In this document: one piece after another, positions 1 through 8,787 of the stretch
How positions within the stretch are numbered: position 1 is the first letter of the stretch
Layout of the letters: each line of letters starts with the position of its first letter
NCBI GenBank assembly: GCA_964609695.1
Contig: CAZSSP010000008.1
Location: forward strand, 8,343 to 72,342
Reading direction: 5' to 3'
Length of the DNA: 64,000 bases
DNA from: JAGNHS01 sp964609695
Lineage (GTDB): Bacteria; Bdellovibrionota; UBA2428
Notes under the pieces: generated by a model
The model's input: only the letters and a program-made list of their open reading frames with translations
What the model was told of the DNA's origin: nothing
Database searches by the model: none
Translations under genes and position numbers: made by a program

Positions 1-1
1 A

Positions 2-1198
2 TCTATTTTAAATTTTATAAAATTAAATCCTAATAAAAGTATTTATAGAGCCTATGGTTGGGATGAGTCTCGTTGGTCGCTGTCTAAAGAAGAATTGTGT
101 AAAAAGTGGGACAAAGAGCTTCCGGCAGATGTGCCCATTATTTTGGGTCGTATATGTGGACATTCTGCTTGGATAAGCGGGGGACTTAAAGGCTTAATTC
201 ATCGAGTAGATTTAGCATCTTTTGTCTCTGAGAAAATTTATTTTAAAGTTTCTGAAGAAATTCCTGGCCCCAATTTTTCAGAATTAAAATCTTGTTTTTT
301 AAATATGCAGGAGCGATTTATTTCAGTGGGGATTTCTGCCATCAGCGAAATGAGTATGAGTGATGAGTATGTTTTGGCCTTAAATCAAATACTCGAAGAG
401 GGAAAACTTTTATTAGATGTCGTGGGAATTATGGATGCACAAAGAGCTCCGAAGACCATTGCTGGAGGAGTCTTTGTAAAACAAAATGCTTTTCAAATGG
501 GTCCAAGCGATCGAAAGGCATTTTTCATAGGACGTCATTGGAAGAGGTTTTTAGATGGATCTTTTGGATCGCACACAGCCTGGCTCACTAAAAGTTATGC
601 TGATAAAGACACTTTTGGAGACAGCCAAGAAGATACCTTTGAATTAATATCTCAAGCAAAACGAGCGCTGAAAGAAGGGTTCTATTTAAGTTTTCATGTA
701 ATTGGAGACGCGGCGTTGGATCAGGCCTTAGCTTTAGGTGATGCTCTCAATTTAGAGATGAGAAGCCGATGTCAGAATGACGGACTTCAACCTTTAAAAC
801 CTACGCGCCATAGATTAGAGCATGTGCAACTTTGTAGGCCCGAGCAACTTCAAAAAATTAGAGATCAAGGATTTTGGTCTTTAGCGATTCAGCCTAGTCA
901 TAGAATGATTGATGATTCTTTTGCAGCTGTTAGATTAGGTTCGCAAAGATTAAAAACGGATGCCTATCGCTTAGCATCTTTTAATAGAATGGGAATTCCC
1001 ATAGCCATAAGTTCTGATGCTCCTATAGCAGATTATAATCCGGCAATGAGTTTTGAAGCGCAAAACTTTCATAACGAAATAGAGCGGCTTAACCCTGAAG
1101 ATTTAATCTGGAAAATGACTGTGGGGGGGCGATTAGCGTTGGGCTTGCCCGTGAGCCCGATTGAGTTGGGGTCTACTGTTTGGTTGAGTGAAGTTTGA
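2..1198 (+). CDS. YtcJ-type metal-dependent amidohydrolase (amidohydrolase family 3), 5' truncated by window edge
   Basis: The frame is open from base 2 with no stop, so the gene begins outside the window and the TTG at 95 is only the first internal start-like codon. The first visible residues include GWDESRW, followed by a stretch ending GRICGHSAW, which is the typical N-terminal half of YtcJ-like hydrolases. Family landmarks follow: HVIGDAALDQ, then RHRLEHVQLC (putative metal-binding His) and a QPSH motif, and near the C-terminus ISSDAPIADYNP with the catalytic Asp. Enzymes of this family hydrolyse amide or imide bonds of unknown substrates; some act in the periplasm. The N-terminal metal ligands (HxH) and any signal peptide are not visible. 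Family is fairly sure; substrate is unknown. Confidence 0.85.
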   Translation, partial: SILNFIKLNPNKSIYRAYGWDESRWSLSKEELCKKWDKELPADVPIILGRICGHSAWISGGLKGLIHRVDLASFVSEKIYFKVSEEIPGPNFSELKSCFLNMQERFISVGISAISEMSMSDEYVLALNQILEEGKLLLDVVGIMDAQRAPKTIAGGVFVKQNAFQMGPSDRKAFFIGRHWKRFLDGSFGSHTAWLTKSYADKDTFGDSQEDTFELISQAKRALKEGFYLSFHVIGDAALDQALALGDALNLEMRSRCQNDGLQPLKPTRHRLEHVQLCRPEQLQKIRDQGFWSLAIQPSHRMIDDSFAAVRLGSQRLKTDAYRLASFNRMGIPIAISSDAPIADYNPAMSFEAQNFHNEIERLNPEDLIWKMTVGGRLALGLPVSPIELGSTVWLSEV

Positions 1199-1286
1199 TT
1201 GCCGACTTTCTGACGGCGAAATGACAATCAATTGGCGATATTGAACAAGAGCTAATAGTCTTAAGCTGGCAGAATATAGCTAAGGT

Positions 1287-1736
1287 ATGAGCTATAGACT
1301 TCTTTTGCTTTTCGCATCTCTCGTTTTTATTGCCAATTCATTTTCGGGCGAAGAAGATCAAGATAGAGATTTCAATCGCGCCTTAAGTCTTTCTCAGGCG
1401 GGAATGGAAACGCAGTCTGTTCAATCTTGGATCGATTTTTTACGTCGATATCCTCAGGGCACAAAGACGGATCAAGCTTATTTTTATTTGGCTGAAGTCT
1501 ATTTTCGGAGCGGAAAATATCTTGAAGCTAGAACCGAACTTTTAAGAGTTTTTCGCTTTCCTAACAGTGAAAAGATTTCCGACGCAGCGGTTTTGCTTGG
1601 TGAAACTTATCAAAAAGAAAAAAAAACGAGTGAAGCCAAAATATATTGGGAATCCGTTCTTAGAAGATTTCCTAAATCAAAGGCCGCTGAGAAAGCTAAG
1701 AATTTATTGTTGAGTATAGGGGTTAAGAAGTCATGA
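1287..1736 (+). CDS. Secreted TPR protein (BamD/YbgF-like)
   Basis: A 149-residue protein with an N-terminal signal peptide (hydrophobic LLLLFASLVFIAN, cleavage near residue 20). About three tetratricopeptide-type helical pairs follow. Repeated A-YFYLAEVYF, GKYLEA and AKIYWESVLRRFP segments resemble the TPR part of YbgF/CpoB and BamD, but the protein is too short for either. It probably acts in the periplasm as a protein-protein adaptor. Its stop codon overlaps the ATG of the LysM gene (ATGA at 1733-1736), so the two are translationally coupled and likely work together in the envelope. No distinctive lipobox cysteine is present. Function beyond a TPR scaffold is not known. Confidence 0.7.
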   Translation: MSYRLLLLFASLVFIANSFSGEEDQDRDFNRALSLSQAGMETQSVQSWIDFLRRYPQGTKTDQAYFYLAEVYFRSGKYLEARTELLRVFRFPNSEKISDAAVLLGETYQKEKKTSEAKIYWESVLRRFPKSKAAEKAKNLLLSIGVKKS

Positions 1737-3175
1737 GAGTTTTTAACAAAATATTTCTGATAGGTTTCTTGTTAACATCACTGAATATCTTAAGAGCTGA
1801 AGAAGAATCATTGCTCCCAGATGATTTGGGAGATCTTTCCGAAGGCTCAGCTGAATCTGGTTCTTCTTCTGCAGCGCCATCAGGAGATGCTGCACCAAGC
1901 TTGGGAGATAATGCGGCTAGCGGAGCGGCTAAAGATACAGCCAATAATGTTGCGCCAAAAGATACTTCGCAAATGACGGATGATGAGCTTTTTGCAGATC
2001 AAGATAAAAATAAGCCCCCTGAAGTTGAAGAGGATCCCCCAGTTGCTGAAAATAAAACTGACTCAAGCCTAGATCCAAACGCTCCGAAGCAAGAAGAAAT
2101 CACAGTTGAGCGTGAAAATGGGCAATTTGCCGGACTTAATGATACTGGAGAAATTATAGAACCCGATGAACCTGGTTCTAAATTGGAGCCTTCTGATAAA
2201 TTTTCTCGTGTTCCACTTCGTCCGCCTATGAGCGATCGAGGGTGGAGGAAATATGCAGGACCTGCAGTAGAGAAAGTCTATAAAGTTAAAGAGGGTGATT
2301 CTTTGTGGTCAATATCTGAACGCTTATTTGGTAATCCTCATATTTGGCCTAAAATTTGGCAACTCAATGCTAAAATTGGAAACGCCCATAATGTCTATGC
2401 AGGCACAGAATTGTTGTTCACTCCTGGAAATCCTTATGCCGCTCCAATGTTAGCTTTTAAAAATTATGGAAAAGCTGAAGATGAAGAAAGGGTTCCATTA
2501 ACAGGGCATATTCGAGAACCTTCAACCATTGATAGAATTCGTGAAGCTTTATCAGGAAATATAACGGGTGTTGCTCAATTTAGAAATTATATGGTGATAG
2601 AAAGACCTGAAGCTGTCGCTAAGCTTCCGAAGCGTAAAGATGATTCAAAGAGATTAATTTATGAAGAAGGTGCACGATTAAGCTTACCTAAAGTTCAGCC
2701 AGGACGCTATGCCATAGTTCGAGTGGATTCCGTTGAAGCCCATGGGCGAAAACATTTAGCTTTGACTTGGTTGGGAAGAATGGAAGTCACTCCTTTTGAT
2801 AGTGAATTGAATTTTAATAACGCACTTGTAGAGAAAACTTTTGAAGAAATTTATGAAGGTGATTTAGTCGTAAAGCGTGATTTTGGACTTAAGCACTTGC
2901 CACTTCATACAGAAATTTTAGGTCGTGATAGAAGAGATGAAACAAGATTTGTTCCTCTGGATAGTAACTACAAGCAAATTTTAGCTCAAAACGTTTTAAT
3001 GGGTGCAAAATTTAAAAACTCTTTAGCGGGCCCTCAATTGGGAGCCATAGTGAATATACTTCGGGGTGGTGAAAGAATCGGAACGGCTGTTTTGATAGAT
3101 CGCTTTGATGCGGCAGGAACTTTTTGGATAGTTGATGCCGATCGTGAATTAGACGTTAGCGATATTATTGAATAG
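1733..3175 (+). CDS. LysM-domain envelope protein
   Basis: A 480-residue exported protein with a signal peptide (hydrophobic residues 5-20, cleaved near LRAEE). Residues about 22-150 form an acidic, Ser/Ala/Pro-rich, probably disordered stretch. A single LysM domain sits at about residues 183-232, with the hallmark VKEGDSLWSISERLFGNP, then WPKIWQLNA and a terminal LLFTPG. The remaining 250 residues are an uncharacterised C-terminal region rich in beta-strand-like sequence. LysM domains bind peptidoglycan, so the protein likely sits on the cell wall. It overlaps the upstream TPR gene by four bases and converges with the DUF288-like gene, overlapping its 3' end by 11 bp. A structural or wall-remodelling role is inferred. 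Confidence 0.75.
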   Translation: MRVFNKIFLIGFLLTSLNILRAEEESLLPDDLGDLSEGSAESGSSSAAPSGDAAPSLGDNAASGAAKDTANNVAPKDTSQMTDDELFADQDKNKPPEVEEDPPVAENKTDSSLDPNAPKQEEITVERENGQFAGLNDTGEIIEPDEPGSKLEPSDKFSRVPLRPPMSDRGWRKYAGPAVEKVYKVKEGDSLWSISERLFGNPHIWPKIWQLNAKIGNAHNVYAGTELLFTPGNPYAAPMLAFKNYGKAEDEERVPLTGHIREPSTIDRIREALSGNITGVAQFRNYMVIERPEAVAKLPKRKDDSKRLIYEEGARLSLPKVQPGRYAIVRVDSVEAHGRKHLALTWLGRMEVTPFDSELNFNNALVEKTFEEIYEGDLVVKRDFGLKHLPLHTEILGRDRRDETRFVPLDSNYKQILAQNVLMGAKFKNSLAGPQLGAIVNILRGGERIGTAVLIDRFDAAGTFWIVDADRELDVSDIIE

Positions 3176-4163
3176 AGAGGTCTGATAGCCAGGCTTCAAG
3201 AAGTTTCATTTCTGCAGCGTCGATCCATTGATTTTCGATGAGTGTTTCGTAACATTTTTTTAAATTATGTGGAATCTCTGAAGCGCCCTTTTTAAGGTTG
3301 AGTTTTTCAAGAGCTAGGCAAATTTTTGCATTATTGAGGTAACCAGAAACTTCATCTTTTAAATCTTTTAGAAGATCATGTTCGTTTCGCTCTTGGTAAA
3401 CGGTGGATTCGTGAAATAGCAACGGCCATTCATTTTCCCAGCAAATTCTTTGTGCCACAAAGCTTCTCCAAATATCAGTCATCCTAAAGCTGCAGTAAGA
3501 AGGCAAATAGAGGAGAGGGAAAGCTTCTTTGAAAAATGTGGTGTTTTGACTGTTAAAGGGGCACCAGACTTTTTTACCAAGTCCAATTCGGTTTTTTTCA
3601 AATTTTAAAGGTAGAGGAAATATTAAACGAAAAAGCGCATCCACATCAGGATTGTCATCGGCTAGTCCTTGCTGGATGGGGGCATGAATTTCTTTTTTTA
3701 TATTTGGAATTTGAGGATTTTTTTTCTGGATATTTTCGAGAGGAAATCCACGGGGCCAGATGGGTGATTGGGTGAAATAGGAATAGGCATTGACCCACCC
3801 TTCGTTTTCTATCAAAGGGACCTGATGCTTTATTTTGCGTTCATTCCAAAAAGCATCCAGAGGCATGTTGTCGTCATCGGTTTCAACAATAACGTCGGCC
3901 CCATTTTTAATAGCGATAAGGTATCCGATATTTTTTCTAGAGTAATGTCGAGTGGGGCAGTTTTGCGCAAAAGTGAGTGAAACTTCGCTTTGCATTTCCA
4001 AGCTATAATAATCGCAATGTTCTAAATGAAAATCTTTGGGGCTCGGAAGATCCCCGATCATTATAAAATTCCATGAGTTTTTATGAGCACCTTCTGCGAG
4101 TGCTCTTAAAATTTTTTGAGGAGAGGCAATGGAAGTTACAACGAGTGAAGTTTTTAATGTCAT
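3165..4163 (-). CDS. STELLO/DUF288-like putative glycosyltransferase
   Basis: A 332-residue cytoplasmic protein without signal peptide. It opens with VVTSIASPQKILRALAEGA and a short GDLPSP segment. At about residues 70-100 it has RKNIGYLIAIKNGAD followed by VETDDDNMP. This arrangement (opening beta strand, RKN(I/L)GYL, ETDDDN) matches the DUF288/STELLO glycosyltransferase family as I remember it. The acidic DDDN run is the probable metal and nucleotide-sugar binding site. Its ATG overlaps the stop of the upstream GT2 gene (ATGA, 4160-4163), so the two glycosyltransferases are co-translated and probably act on the same glycan. Family assignment is from motif memory; donor and acceptor are unknown. 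Confidence 0.65.
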   Translation of the reverse strand: MTLKTSLVVTSIASPQKILRALAEGAHKNSWNFIMIGDLPSPKDFHLEHCDYYSLEMQSEVSLTFAQNCPTRHYSRKNIGYLIAIKNGADVIVETDDDNMPLDAFWNERKIKHQVPLIENEGWVNAYSYFTQSPIWPRGFPLENIQKKNPQIPNIKKEIHAPIQQGLADDNPDVDALFRLIFPLPLKFEKNRIGLGKKVWCPFNSQNTTFFKEAFPLLYLPSYCSFRMTDIWRSFVAQRICWENEWPLLFHESTVYQERNEHDLLKDLKDEVSGYLNNAKICLALEKLNLKKGASEIPHNLKKCYETLIENQWIDAAEMKLLEAWLSDLSIQ

Positions 4164-4900
4164 CGATTTATCTTTTCTGGGGATAGGCTCAATCTTTTAA
4201 ATAAATAATGAGATAACACAAAGAGGGCGTTTAGAATGGCTCCTTTAGAGACGCTTGGCGAGGGGGCTTGGTAGTGAATGGGAATTTCAGCAAAACGCTC
4301 GTGGCGAAGTAAATATCGAACTTCAGTTTGATAAAAGTGCGCTTTGGAGCGAAGTTTAAATTCACAAAGTTTTCCAACTACGTTTCTATGAAATCCTTGA
4401 TAGCCAGAAGTCATGTCGTACATTTTAGTTCCTAAGAGAGCGTTAGAAAGTAGCGTACCCACTTTTGAGAGCATTCTCCTAGTGAAGGGTGAATCCACCA
4501 TCGAACCACCATTAATAAAACGGCTTCCAAAGGCACAGGCATTCCCTTCGTTTAAGACTCTTAAAAACATAGGAAGAGCTTTCGGGTCGTGCGACATCCC
4601 TGCATCCATTTCTATGATGAGTTCGTGACCATTTTTGTAAGCTTCGCGATAGCCACGCATATAGGCATCAACGACATTTTTATTCTCTGGGGCCCAAATT
4701 GTTTTAAATCGAGAGTCCTTTTTCGACAAAGCTTCACTAAGCTCTAGAGTGTTGTCTTTTGAAACTTTATCAATAACGAAATACACAACGCCCCCCGTGA
4801 GGCGATCCAATACCTGCGTTAATTCTCTTACAAATGGGGCAAAATCCTTGGCTTCATTGGCTATGGGGATAATGACGGCCCAATTGTTGTCGTAATACAT
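4160..4900 (-). CDS. Family 2 glycosyltransferase (polyprenyl-phosphate mannosyltransferase-like)
   Basis: A 246-residue GT-A fold enzyme. The N-terminal strand AVIIPIANEA is followed by VIDKVSKDNT and the acidic motif EMDAGMSHDP at about residues 95-105. The latter corresponds to EMDADLSHDP of dolichol-phosphate mannosyltransferase DPM1. GSRFINGG and the later DMTSGYQGFHR segment are also typical of the DPM1/GT2 branch. No C-terminal transmembrane segments are visible, so it is a soluble or peripheral membrane enzyme. I chose the ATG at 4900; the frame stays open to a TTG at 4909. It is the first gene of a two-gene unit with the STELLO-like gene. It probably transfers a sugar from a nucleotide donor to a lipid phosphate. 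Confidence 0.85.
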   Translation of the reverse strand: MYYDNNWAVIIPIANEAKDFAPFVRELTQVLDRLTGGVVYFVIDKVSKDNTLELSEALSKKDSRFKTIWAPENKNVVDAYMRGYREAYKNGHELIIEMDAGMSHDPKALPMFLRVLNEGNACAFGSRFINGGSMVDSPFTRRMLSKVGTLLSNALLGTKMYDMTSGYQGFHRNVVGKLCEFKLRSKAHFYQTEVRYLLRHERFAEIPIHYQAPSPSVSKGAILNALFVLSHYLFKRLSLSPEKINR

Positions 4901-4977
4901 GCACGGCAACTTAACTTATTTTTAGAATTTATGAAATTTTTAAGAATTATTGGTCTACTTTTTGCGATGGCTTGGGA

Positions 4978-5703
4978 ATGTTTAAAAGAATTCATATCTC
5001 ACATCACTCTTCTAGATTAGAAAATAGGGCAAAAGCCTTTCCTTCTTACTTCTCTCATCCTTGGTTATTGAATCGAGGAAAGAGTTTAGAGTCTGAAAAT
5101 CTCGATAAAACTCCTTCACTGGCCGTGGTGGGAACGCGGCGCCCCTCAAGCTATGGAATTAAACATTGTCGTAGGGTCATTTCAAAATTGGCTTTTGAGT
5201 CAAGTCAGATTCAGATTAACTCGGGCGGAGCCCTGGGGATTGATGCTTGCGCTCACCGGGCCGCCTTAGATTTTGGGTTAAAAACACACGCCTGGCTTGT
5301 CGGACCAATTATGAATCCAAGTCCTCGATATAATTCAAGTATATTTAACGAAATGCTTCATTCGGGGCTTGGGTCGCTCTGGGTGCCTGAGCTGCTCGAG
5401 CCCAGCGATAAAATTAATATTCATAAATCATTTTGGATACTTAGAAATTTTTGGTTAGTGGCTGCATCGGATGCTGTTTTAGTCATCGAGGCCTCAGAAA
5501 ACTCAGGAACTTGGTGGACGGTAAAGGCAGCCTCAGAAATGGGGGTGCCAGTTTTTGCTCTTCCTGGGCCCGTTGACACAGGCCAAAGCACAGGAACAAA
5601 TAGAATGATATCAGATGGTTATGCTCATTCTCTTGATTCGATAGCTATCTTAACAAAATGTTTACTTGTCGACTTTGTTAAGAATTCTTATAATCATATA
5701 TAG
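4978..5703 (+). CDS. dprA: DNA-processing protein A (divergent DprA/Smf)
   Basis: About 241 residues, corresponding to the Rossmann-like core of DprA with little else. Visible landmarks are AVVGTRRPSSYG, SGGALGIDACAH (usually SGxARGIDxxAH), a nucleotide-loop segment ending in RYNSSIF, VLVIEASENSGTWWTVKAA and FALPGPVDTGQSTGTNRMI. The usual RNRIIAGLS motif is altered to RNFWLVAAS and the ARG of the central motif is ALG. The protein also lacks the C-terminal winged helix. DprA binds single-stranded DNA and loads RecA during transformation. The next gene is smg, as in the E. coli dprA-smg arrangement, which supports the call. The start is ATG 4978; a TTG two codons earlier is possible and no good ribosome site is seen. 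Confidence 0.85.
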   Translation: MFKRIHISHHSSRLENRAKAFPSYFSHPWLLNRGKSLESENLDKTPSLAVVGTRRPSSYGIKHCRRVISKLAFESSQIQINSGGALGIDACAHRAALDFGLKTHAWLVGPIMNPSPRYNSSIFNEMLHSGLGSLWVPELLEPSDKINIHKSFWILRNFWLVAASDAVLVIEASENSGTWWTVKAASEMGVPVFALPGPVDTGQSTGTNRMISDGYAHSLDSIAILTKCLLVDFVKNSYNHI

Positions 5704-5733
5704 AAGGGGATTCTTAAGGCTAGAGGGGGTTGT

Positions 5734-5814
5734 GTGGGAAACAACACAGTGGAGCTACTCGTTGATTCAGAAATTATAAATATTGCCGATAAGATTCTCA
5801 GAGGAAGGCTCTAA
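5734..5814 (+). CDS. Possible 26-residue small peptide between dprA and smg
   Basis: A GTG-initiated frame of 26 codons ending TAA. It is preceded by an unusually strong purine run (AGAGGGGG, 5723-5730) three bases upstream of GTG. The peptide is acidic then basic, with sequence features VELLVDSEIINIADK and a closing RGRL. It resembles no family I know. Supporting evidence is only the ribosome-binding-like run and codon order, so it may be chance. Confidence 0.25.
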   Translation: MGNNTVELLVDSEIINIADKILRGRL

Positions 5815-5896
5815 ATATTAGGCAGAGTGTTGCATGAATGCCGCACTAAACAAATGACTTGTTTTGCCTGGGGCTGACTAGAAGGGAGATTCAGAT

Positions 5897-6370
5897 ATGG
5901 ACAACACAAGAGTCCTTGATGCTATCGGACTTATCGGACGTTTTGTATCTGATCATTGGGATTCCTTCATCGATCAAGTCGAGATAACAGATGAGTTGAT
6001 CGACAGGGGATTTTCTTCGTCTGAAATTAATGATGCATTCAGTTGGATTGAAAGTAACACTTTGGGGGCTAAGTCGAAGCAGCCTAAACTGAAGAATGCC
6101 AAGGCGCCTCCGCCCTACTCGCTAAGACAACTCAATAGTATGGAATCCACAAAAATCGATTCTAAGGCTTTCGGGTTTTTGCTCGAATATTTGAATCGCG
6201 GCTTGATAGATAACGTTTTGATGGAAGACATCATTCAAAGAGCGCTTCAGAGTGAAAATTCTATGGTTGGCAAAAAAGAGATGCGTCGAATTACGGCACT
6301 CACATTGTTCAATTGCTATCAAAGTCAGTGGAAAGAAATTTTGAATCGAAGCAATCCATTGATTCAGTAG
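5897..6370 (+). CDS. smg: Smg family protein (DUF494)
   Basis: A 157-residue helical protein matching the DUF494/Smg family. An N-terminal helix precedes the DELIDRGFSSSEINDAFSWIE segment. A variable linker (residues 55-75) follows, then the characteristic C-terminal half with KAFGFLLEYLNRGLIDNVLMEDI and ITALTLFNC. The family function is poorly defined; in Proteobacteria smg neighbours dprA, as here. GGGAG at 5883-5887 precedes the ATG at a suitable distance. The 190-bp gap from dprA suggests it may have its own promoter. Confidence 0.85.
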   Translation: MDNTRVLDAIGLIGRFVSDHWDSFIDQVEITDELIDRGFSSSEINDAFSWIESNTLGAKSKQPKLKNAKAPPPYSLRQLNSMESTKIDSKAFGFLLEYLNRGLIDNVLMEDIIQRALQSENSMVGKKEMRRITALTLFNCYQSQWKEILNRSNPLIQ

Positions 6371-6455
6371 TTCTGAGTGTCTCCATGCGTCTTTCTAGAT
6401 GAGTCTTCAAAGTAAAAATTTGTTTTCACTAAGCTCTTATTGTGATTAGCTACAA

Positions 6456-6477
6456 TTCCGTGGTGGGCATCACGGAA
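6456..6477 (+). promoter_or_regulatory. Hairpin in the glnN leader
   Basis: TTCCGTG (6456-6462) pairs perfectly with CACGGAA (6471-6477) around an 8-base loop, 49 bp before the glnN ATG. No U-run follows directly, so it may be a leader structure or the 3' end of the smg transcript. It does not match the glutamine riboswitch motif. Confidence 0.35.
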
Positions 6478-6526
6478 AATTTCTAAGTCATCATCCGTTT
6501 ACACACATCACATAGGAGGCCTGACA

Positions 6527-8719
6527 ATGCATCAAACCCGTTTACAAGCATTAACTTCGATTCAGAAAAACTCTGATTATGTAGATAATAAGAGTGGAAA
6601 TCGAAAAATTTCTGAAAAATATGCGGAGTTGGTTTTTACCCATGCTCAAATGAAGCGAGCCTTAGATGGTCGATTGCAGGAATCTTTTAAGAAATCTTTG
6701 GAGAGTGGTGGAAGTCTAGATACGGATGTGGCCAAAGCGCTCGCGGAAGAAATTAAAAACTGGGCTCTAAAAAATGGTGTCACTCATTTTACGCATTGGT
6801 TTCAACCGCTGACTGGTCTCACTGCGGAAAAGCACGATTCTTTTATTTCCTATGATGACAAAGGCCACGTTATTGAGAAATTTTCTGCAGGCCAACTCAT
6901 TCAATCTGAGCCTGATGCCTCTAGTTTCCCATCGGGTGGGATGAGAAGCACTTTTGAAGCTCGTGGATACACAGCATGGGACGTGCACTCTCCTGTGTTT
7001 ATTACTGAACATGCGGGTTCAAAAATTCTTTGTATTCCAAGTGTGTTTGTAAGTTATACGGGCCATTCTCTCGACACTAAAACGGGTTTGTTGAGATCAT
7101 TGGATCGTTTAAATAATGTTGCGCTAGAATTGCTTTCAGAAATTAATGTTAAGGCTAGTCGAGTTCAAACTACTATTGGATGTGAACAAGAATATTTCTT
7201 AATTGATAAAACTTTTTTGAATATGCGTCCTGACTTATTATTAACCGGCCGAACTTTGATCGGTGGTGATATGCCTAAGGGGCAGCAGCTTGAAGATCAT
7301 TATTTCGGATCGATTCCGACTAGAATTCAGGCCTTCATGTCGGAAGTTGAAAATGAACTCTATCGATTGGGTGTTCCCGTAAAAACTCGTCATAATGAAG
7401 TGGCTCCTTCGCAGTTTGAAATGGCGCCCATATTTGAAGAAGCTAATCTAGCTTCCGATCACAACATGTTATCCATGGAAGTTTTGAGAAGAACAGCTAA
7501 TAAAGTTGGCTTTGCTTGTCTGCTTCATGAAAAACCTTTTGCGGGTATTAATGGATCTGGAAAACATAACAACTGGTCGATGGCGACGGATACGGGAGTT
7601 AATCTTTTGGATCCGGGCACAACACCAGCGCAAAATTTAAGATTTCTAGCAGTTTTGGCTTGTGTCTTGAGAGCTGTAAATAAAAATCAAGTTGGTCTTC
7701 GAGCGGCTATAGCGAGTCATGGCAATGATCATCGTTTGGGTGCCAATGAAGCACCTCCTGCTATTATTTCAGTTTTCTTAGGTGAAACTCTTTCTCATAT
7801 TTTGGACACCCTTGAAAAAGAAGGTGATCTCAGCAAAATTTCTGCTGAAAAAGCTATGATCGATGTGGGAATCAATAGTTTACCTAAACTTCCAAAAGAC
7901 AATACGGATAGAAACCGAACTTCTCCTTTTGCTTTTACTGGGAATAAATTTGAATTTCGTGCAGTAGGTTCTAGTCAGGCGATATCTTTTCCAGTAACTG
8001 TATTGAATGCAGCTGTAGCAGAGTCCATTAAGGAATTCGTTAATAGATTAAAAGAAGTTAAGAAGTCTGCAGTTTCACCTGAGAGTGCGGCGCTACAAGT
8101 TGTTAAAGAGTTTGTAGTTGAGAGTAAGGCCATTCGATTTGAAGGCAATGGATATTCCGATGATTGGAAGCAAGAAGCGAAAAGACGTGGATTGAAAGAA
8201 TTGCTTACGACTGCGGATGCACTTAAAGAATTTTCAAAAAAAGAACATCATCAGTTTTTAATTGAGACTGGAATCTACAGCGAAGCTGAGTTTGCTTCGA
8301 TTCTAAATGTTCAATTAGAACGTTATTGTAAAAACCTGGCCATAGAAGCTCATACGCTAGCCACTATGGTTCGCCAATATGTGCTCCCTGCAACTCAAAA
8401 TTATCTTTCACAATTGGCAACAGGATTGAAAGCTCTTGAAAGTGTTGGTGGTGATCCATCCATGCTTAAGTCACAAAGAGAACTTGTTAGAGAGCTTGCT
8501 GAAAATTACGATAAATCTGCCACAGGTTTAAAGGAAGTTCTTATGTTGGTTGAAAAGGCAGAAGCCGTACATGAGGAATTTGACAAAACCAGTGTTTTTG
8601 CCAAAGAAGTAGTGCCTTCCATGCTGAACTTGAGAAAGTTTTGTGACTTTTTAGAGTCAAGAATTTCTGACGATTTATGGCCCTTGCCCAAATATCGTGA
8701 AATGCTCTTTGTAAGATAA
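6527..8719 (+). CDS. glnN: Glutamine synthetase type III
   Basis: A 730-residue enzyme, the normal size for GSIII. It makes glutamine from glutamate, ammonia and ATP in the cytoplasm as a dodecamer. Family motifs in order are THFTHWFQPLTGLTAEKHD (about residue 85), FSAGQLIQSEPDASSFPSGG with RSTFEARGYTAWD (about 130), GCEQEYFLID (about 220), RHNEVAPSQFEMAPIFEE (about 285) and HEKPFAGINGSGKHNNWS (about 340). A strong ribosome site AGGAGG lies seven bases before the ATG. A 156-bp leader separates it from smg and carries a 7-bp hairpin. A long stem-loop follows the stop. I see no GSI or GSII in this window, so this may be the main ammonia-assimilating enzyme. Confidence 0.97.
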   Translation: MHQTRLQALTSIQKNSDYVDNKSGNRKISEKYAELVFTHAQMKRALDGRLQESFKKSLESGGSLDTDVAKALAEEIKNWALKNGVTHFTHWFQPLTGLTAEKHDSFISYDDKGHVIEKFSAGQLIQSEPDASSFPSGGMRSTFEARGYTAWDVHSPVFITEHAGSKILCIPSVFVSYTGHSLDTKTGLLRSLDRLNNVALELLSEINVKASRVQTTIGCEQEYFLIDKTFLNMRPDLLLTGRTLIGGDMPKGQQLEDHYFGSIPTRIQAFMSEVENELYRLGVPVKTRHNEVAPSQFEMAPIFEEANLASDHNMLSMEVLRRTANKVGFACLLHEKPFAGINGSGKHNNWSMATDTGVNLLDPGTTPAQNLRFLAVLACVLRAVNKNQVGLRAAIASHGNDHRLGANEAPPAIISVFLGETLSHILDTLEKEGDLSKISAEKAMIDVGINSLPKLPKDNTDRNRTSPFAFTGNKFEFRAVGSSQAISFPVTVLNAAVAESIKEFVNRLKEVKKSAVSPESAALQVVKEFVVESKAIRFEGNGYSDDWKQEAKRRGLKELLTTADALKEFSKKEHHQFLIETGIYSEAEFASILNVQLERYCKNLAIEAHTLATMVRQYVLPATQNYLSQLATGLKALESVGGDPSMLKSQRELVRELAENYDKSATGLKEVLMLVEKAEAVHEEFDKTSVFAKEVVPSMLNLRKFCDFLESRISDDLWPLPKYREMLFVR

Positions 8720-8735
8720 AAAATCAGCATCTAAC

Positions 8736-8774
8736 GCTGTGAGTCCCATCTGTTTCGCGCTTGGGGCTCACAGC
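8736..8774 (+). terminator. Stem-loop after glnN
   Basis: GCTGTGAGTCCC (8736-8747) pairs with GGGGCTCACAGC (8763-8774), a 12-bp stem with one G-T pair and a 15-base loop. It starts 17 bp after the glnN stop. No clean T-run follows, so termination efficiency is uncertain. It also overlaps the region where a promoter for the next gene would lie. Confidence 0.5.
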
Positions 8775-8787
8775 ATATAATAAATAC

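Noticed and set aside
1260..1286. GGCAGAATATAGC before the TPR gene as a sigma54 promoter
   Set aside because: The GG and GC are nine, not ten, bases apart; sigma54 spacing is strict.
3768..3980. Plus-strand frame inside the STELLO-like gene, and many similar antisense frames (for example 9365-9739, 60963-61529)
   Set aside because: They are shadows of well-supported genes on the other strand, with no ribosome sites or family motifs.
6371..6526. Glutamine riboswitch upstream of glnN
   Set aside because: Only a simple 7-bp hairpin with CACGGAA is present; the conserved glnA motif core is not.
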